Shown here piece by piece: positions 5,715 through 7,131 of a stretch of DNA of 7,131 bases. The position numbers were made by a program, and so were the translations under genes. Within the stretch, counting starts at the first letter, position 1. Each line of letters opens with the position of its first letter. The DNA lies in contig JAICIT010000126.1 in NCBI GenBank assembly GCA_025960445.1, positions 1 to 7,131 on the forward strand. The letters run 5' to 3'. The notes beneath the pieces are model-generated. The model saw nothing but the letters and a program-made list of their open reading frames with translations. It ran no database searches and had not been told where the DNA came from. Source of the stretch: Bradyrhizobium sp. (GTDB lineage: Bacteria > Pseudomonadota > Alphaproteobacteria > Rhizobiales > Xanthobacteraceae).

Positions 5715-5734
5715 ACTGCAGGAAGTGACGCGTT
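5710..5734 (+). promoter_or_regulatory. EcfG/RpoE2-type general stress promoter for the DUF3072 gene
   Basis: GGAAC (5710-5714), a 16-nt spacer and CGTT (5731-5734) match the GGAAC-N16/17-CGTT consensus of the alphaproteobacterial general stress sigma factor at every consensus base. A transcript would begin near 5740-5742, so the Shine-Dalgarno GAGGGAG (5743-5749) would lie at the very 5' end of a leader of only about 15 nt. Confidence 0.75.
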
Positions 5735-5755
5735 ACGGCTTCGAGGGAGCACGTC

Positions 5756-5974
5756 ATGATTTCGAAGGCAACGACCGGTTCGAACACTCAAAAAGACCCG
5801 GACGATTGGGTCTCCGGTGACGAGCCCATGACGGGAGCTCAAGCATCTTATCTGAAGACATTGTGCGAGCAGGCCCATCGCCCCGATGCGTTCGACGAGA
5901 ACCTCACCAAAGCCGAGGCGTCAAAGCTGATAGACGAGATGCGGAAAGAGGCAGGACTGAGCGACAGCAGATAA
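5756..5974 (+). CDS. DUF3072 family protein
   Basis: A 72-aa acidic soluble protein. The segment DDWVSGDEPMTGAQASYLKTLCEQA (16-40) followed by LTKAEASKLIDEMRKEAG (50-67) is characteristic of the DUF3072 family (PF11272), whose molecular function is unknown. The second half reads as two helices with a KAEASKLIDEM pattern reminiscent of small DNA- or partner-binding helical folds; that reading is inference. ATG 5756 is preceded by GAGGGAG with a 6-nt gap, and the family motif begins shortly after it, so the start is secure. Its promoter matches the general stress consensus, which suggests induction in stationary phase or under stress. It diverges from the membrane protein gene and converges on ligD with only 14 bp between stop codons; no terminator is visible there, so antisense overlap of the 3' ends is likely. 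Confidence 0.88.
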   Translation: MISKATTGSNTQKDPDDWVSGDEPMTGAQASYLKTLCEQAHRPDAFDENLTKAEASKLIDEMRKEAGLSDSR

Positions 5975-5988
5975 TCGAGGCGGGTGCT

Positions 5989-7131
5989 TCATCGCCGAGG
6001 AGGTCGCCGCATGTTGTAGGCGTCCGGCCCGACACCATGCTCGATATCTTTCCAGGTCACCGGAGCTGCGACAGGAAACCCCTGGCGCGCGCGCGGCGAG
6101 TAAGCGCCGACCGCTGTGGTGCCGCGGCCGTTGCGCAGGTAGTCCAGAAAGATTCGATTGTTGCGGCGGGCCGGCACTGCCGAAAGCGTGTATGCATCCG
6201 GTTTGGCGGCCGATAGCCGCTCGGCAAGTGATCGGCAATAGAGCCGCGCCTTGTCATGGCTCAGGCGTCGATGCAGAGGCACCATCAGGTGCAACCCTTT
6301 TCCGCCTGTCAATTTGGGCCAGCTCTCATGGCCCTCATCGTCAAGCAGGCGTTTGAGGTTGAATGCGGTCTCCACCACGAAATCCCAGGATGCTCCTGGA
6401 CCTGGATCAAGATCGAACACCAGCCGATCGGCATGCTCGATGTCATCAACCGTTGCAGACCACGGATGCAGCTCGACCGCGTCCATCGCCACAAGCCCGA
6501 GCAATCCCTCGATATCATCCACCCACACGCGCACGCCCTCGCCGCCCTCTCGCTTCTGGATGCGGAGCTGATGCACGCTATCCGGGATCGGGGGCAATCT
6601 GCCCTTGTGATAAAACGTCGTACCATGCGTATGCCGCACCAGCTTAAGCGGACGGTTGCCGAGGAAACGAAGCGCCCGCTTCCCTACCCTTTGCCAATAA
6701 CGAGCCAGCTCTTCCTTTGAAGGCGCGACGGCATCCGGCAGCAACTGTAGGATATTTTCCCGCGGCACGCCGACGCGAGCTTGCTTGCGGGTAGGCGCGG
6801 CAGGCTGGATCGGTGGCGACGCCACTGTCCTCAAGTCGTCGCGGACGCCCTTGAACACCGCGGCCCGCAGCAGGCCATCATCCGTAAAGCCGCTATACTC
6901 GATTTCAGCATCGATCGCCGGTTCAACCCATGTCGCCTTTGGCTTGTTGACGGGTTGCGAAAGCGGCGACTTCCTGATGATCAGCGGATCGAGCTGTTCT
7001 CGCAACTCGCGCGCCGTGCGCTCGGTATATCCGGTGCGCGCCTTGCCCGCATATACCAGCTTGCCCTGCTTGCGCCGACCAAGGTAGAGCGAGGCGATGC
7101 GGCGGGGACGGGCACCGAGCTTTTCCACAAA
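5989..7131 (-). CDS. ligD: LigD, NHEJ DNA ligase-polymerase (C-terminal part, 5' end outside window)
   Basis: The C-terminal 380 codons of the bacterial non-homologous end-joining enzyme LigD, which with Ku joins double-strand breaks. The frame is open to the right edge, so the start is missing. Numbering from the M encoded at 7128: residues 9-100 are the OB-fold end of the ATP-dependent ligase domain (RIASLYLGRRKQGKLVYAGK; AGKARTGYTE; WVEPAIDAEIEYSGFT; LRAAVFKGVRDD). About 120-375 is the primase-polymerase domain, with metal ligands D239 and D241 in VFDLDPG, ELHPWSATVDDIEHAD (219-234), the nucleotide-binding TGGKGLHLMVPL (274-285), the third acidic residue D329 in FLDYLRNGRGTTAVGAYSPRAR, and the closing PVTWKDIEHGV. 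The order is Lig then Pol, as in Pseudomonas and rhizobial LigD and opposite to the mycobacterial Pol-PE-Lig order. All polymerase catalytic residues are present; the ligase catalytic lysine and any PE domain lie beyond the window. Ku is not in the window. Confidence 0.93.
   Translation of the reverse strand, partial: FVEKLGARPRRIASLYLGRRKQGKLVYAGKARTGYTERTARELREQLDPLIIRKSPLSQPVNKPKATWVEPAIDAEIEYSGFTDDGLLRAAVFKGVRDDLRTVASPPIQPAAPTRKQARVGVPRENILQLLPDAVAPSKEELARYWQRVGKRALRFLGNRPLKLVRHTHGTTFYHKGRLPPIPDSVHQLRIQKREGGEGVRVWVDDIEGLLGLVAMDAVELHPWSATVDDIEHADRLVFDLDPGPGASWDFVVETAFNLKRLLDDEGHESWPKLTGGKGLHLMVPLHRRLSHDKARLYCRSLAERLSAAKPDAYTLSAVPARRNNRIFLDYLRNGRGTTAVGAYSPRARQGFPVAAPVTWKDIEHGVGPDAYNMRRPPRR

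Noticed and set aside
6251..6720. Plus-strand open frames of about 106-154 codons inside ligD.
   Set aside because: They are antisense to a well-recognised coding region, lack ribosome sites and show low-complexity Arg/Ser/His composition typical of opposite-strand frames in high-GC DNA.

Overview
The window reads as chromosomal DNA of a high-GC alphaproteobacterium, most likely Bradyrhizobium or a close Rhizobiales relative. The grounds are the protein styles (a Lig-Pol type LigD, a DUF3072 protein, small histidine-rich exported proteins, a short two-helix membrane protein of a type I associate with Bradyrhizobium) and promoter-like elements matching the Rhizobiales general stress sigma factor EcfG/RpoE2 (GGAAC, 16-17 nt, cGTT). 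The genus is inferred from recognition, not from a database search. I saw no rRNA, tRNA, CRISPR array, insertion sequence or phage gene.

Layout. (1) 53-2801: two divergent genes for exported hydrolases. On the minus strand is a Tat-exported amidohydrolase-superfamily metalloenzyme (COG3964-like deacetylase). On the plus strand is a Sec-exported class C beta-lactamase-fold serine hydrolase. The 184-bp gap between them holds nested inverted repeats. (2) 2802-3191: a 70-aa histidine-rich exported protein with an EcfG-like promoter, an additional perfect inverted repeat upstream and a strong intrinsic terminator. (3) 3194-4012, minus: an AKR5-type aldo/keto reductase (DkgB-like), convergent with the small gene. 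(4) 4013-4249: non-coding or eroded, nothing recognised. (5) 4250-5092, minus: two small orphan proteins, one exported with a Pro/His/Arg-rich middle and one soluble, possibly beta-barrel, protein. (6) 5272-5974: a two-helix membrane protein and a DUF3072 protein, transcribed divergently from what looks like a back-to-back pair of EcfG-type promoters. (7) 5989 to the right edge, minus: the C-terminal part of LigD, the non-homologous end-joining ligase-polymerase, cut off at its 5' side by the window end.

How it fits together. The right half has the character of a general-stress-response neighbourhood: three EcfG-like promoter matches drive small stress-type proteins, and one of these genes ends 14 bp from ligD. 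NHEJ genes are known to be under general stress control in some rhizobia. The left half looks like a separate exported-hydrolase module with no evident link to stress. Nothing in the window is a clear multi-gene novel system. The most original signals are the shared bidirectional stress promoter at 5672-5734, the promoter and palindrome arrangement before the His-rich gene, and the nested symmetry between the two hydrolase genes.
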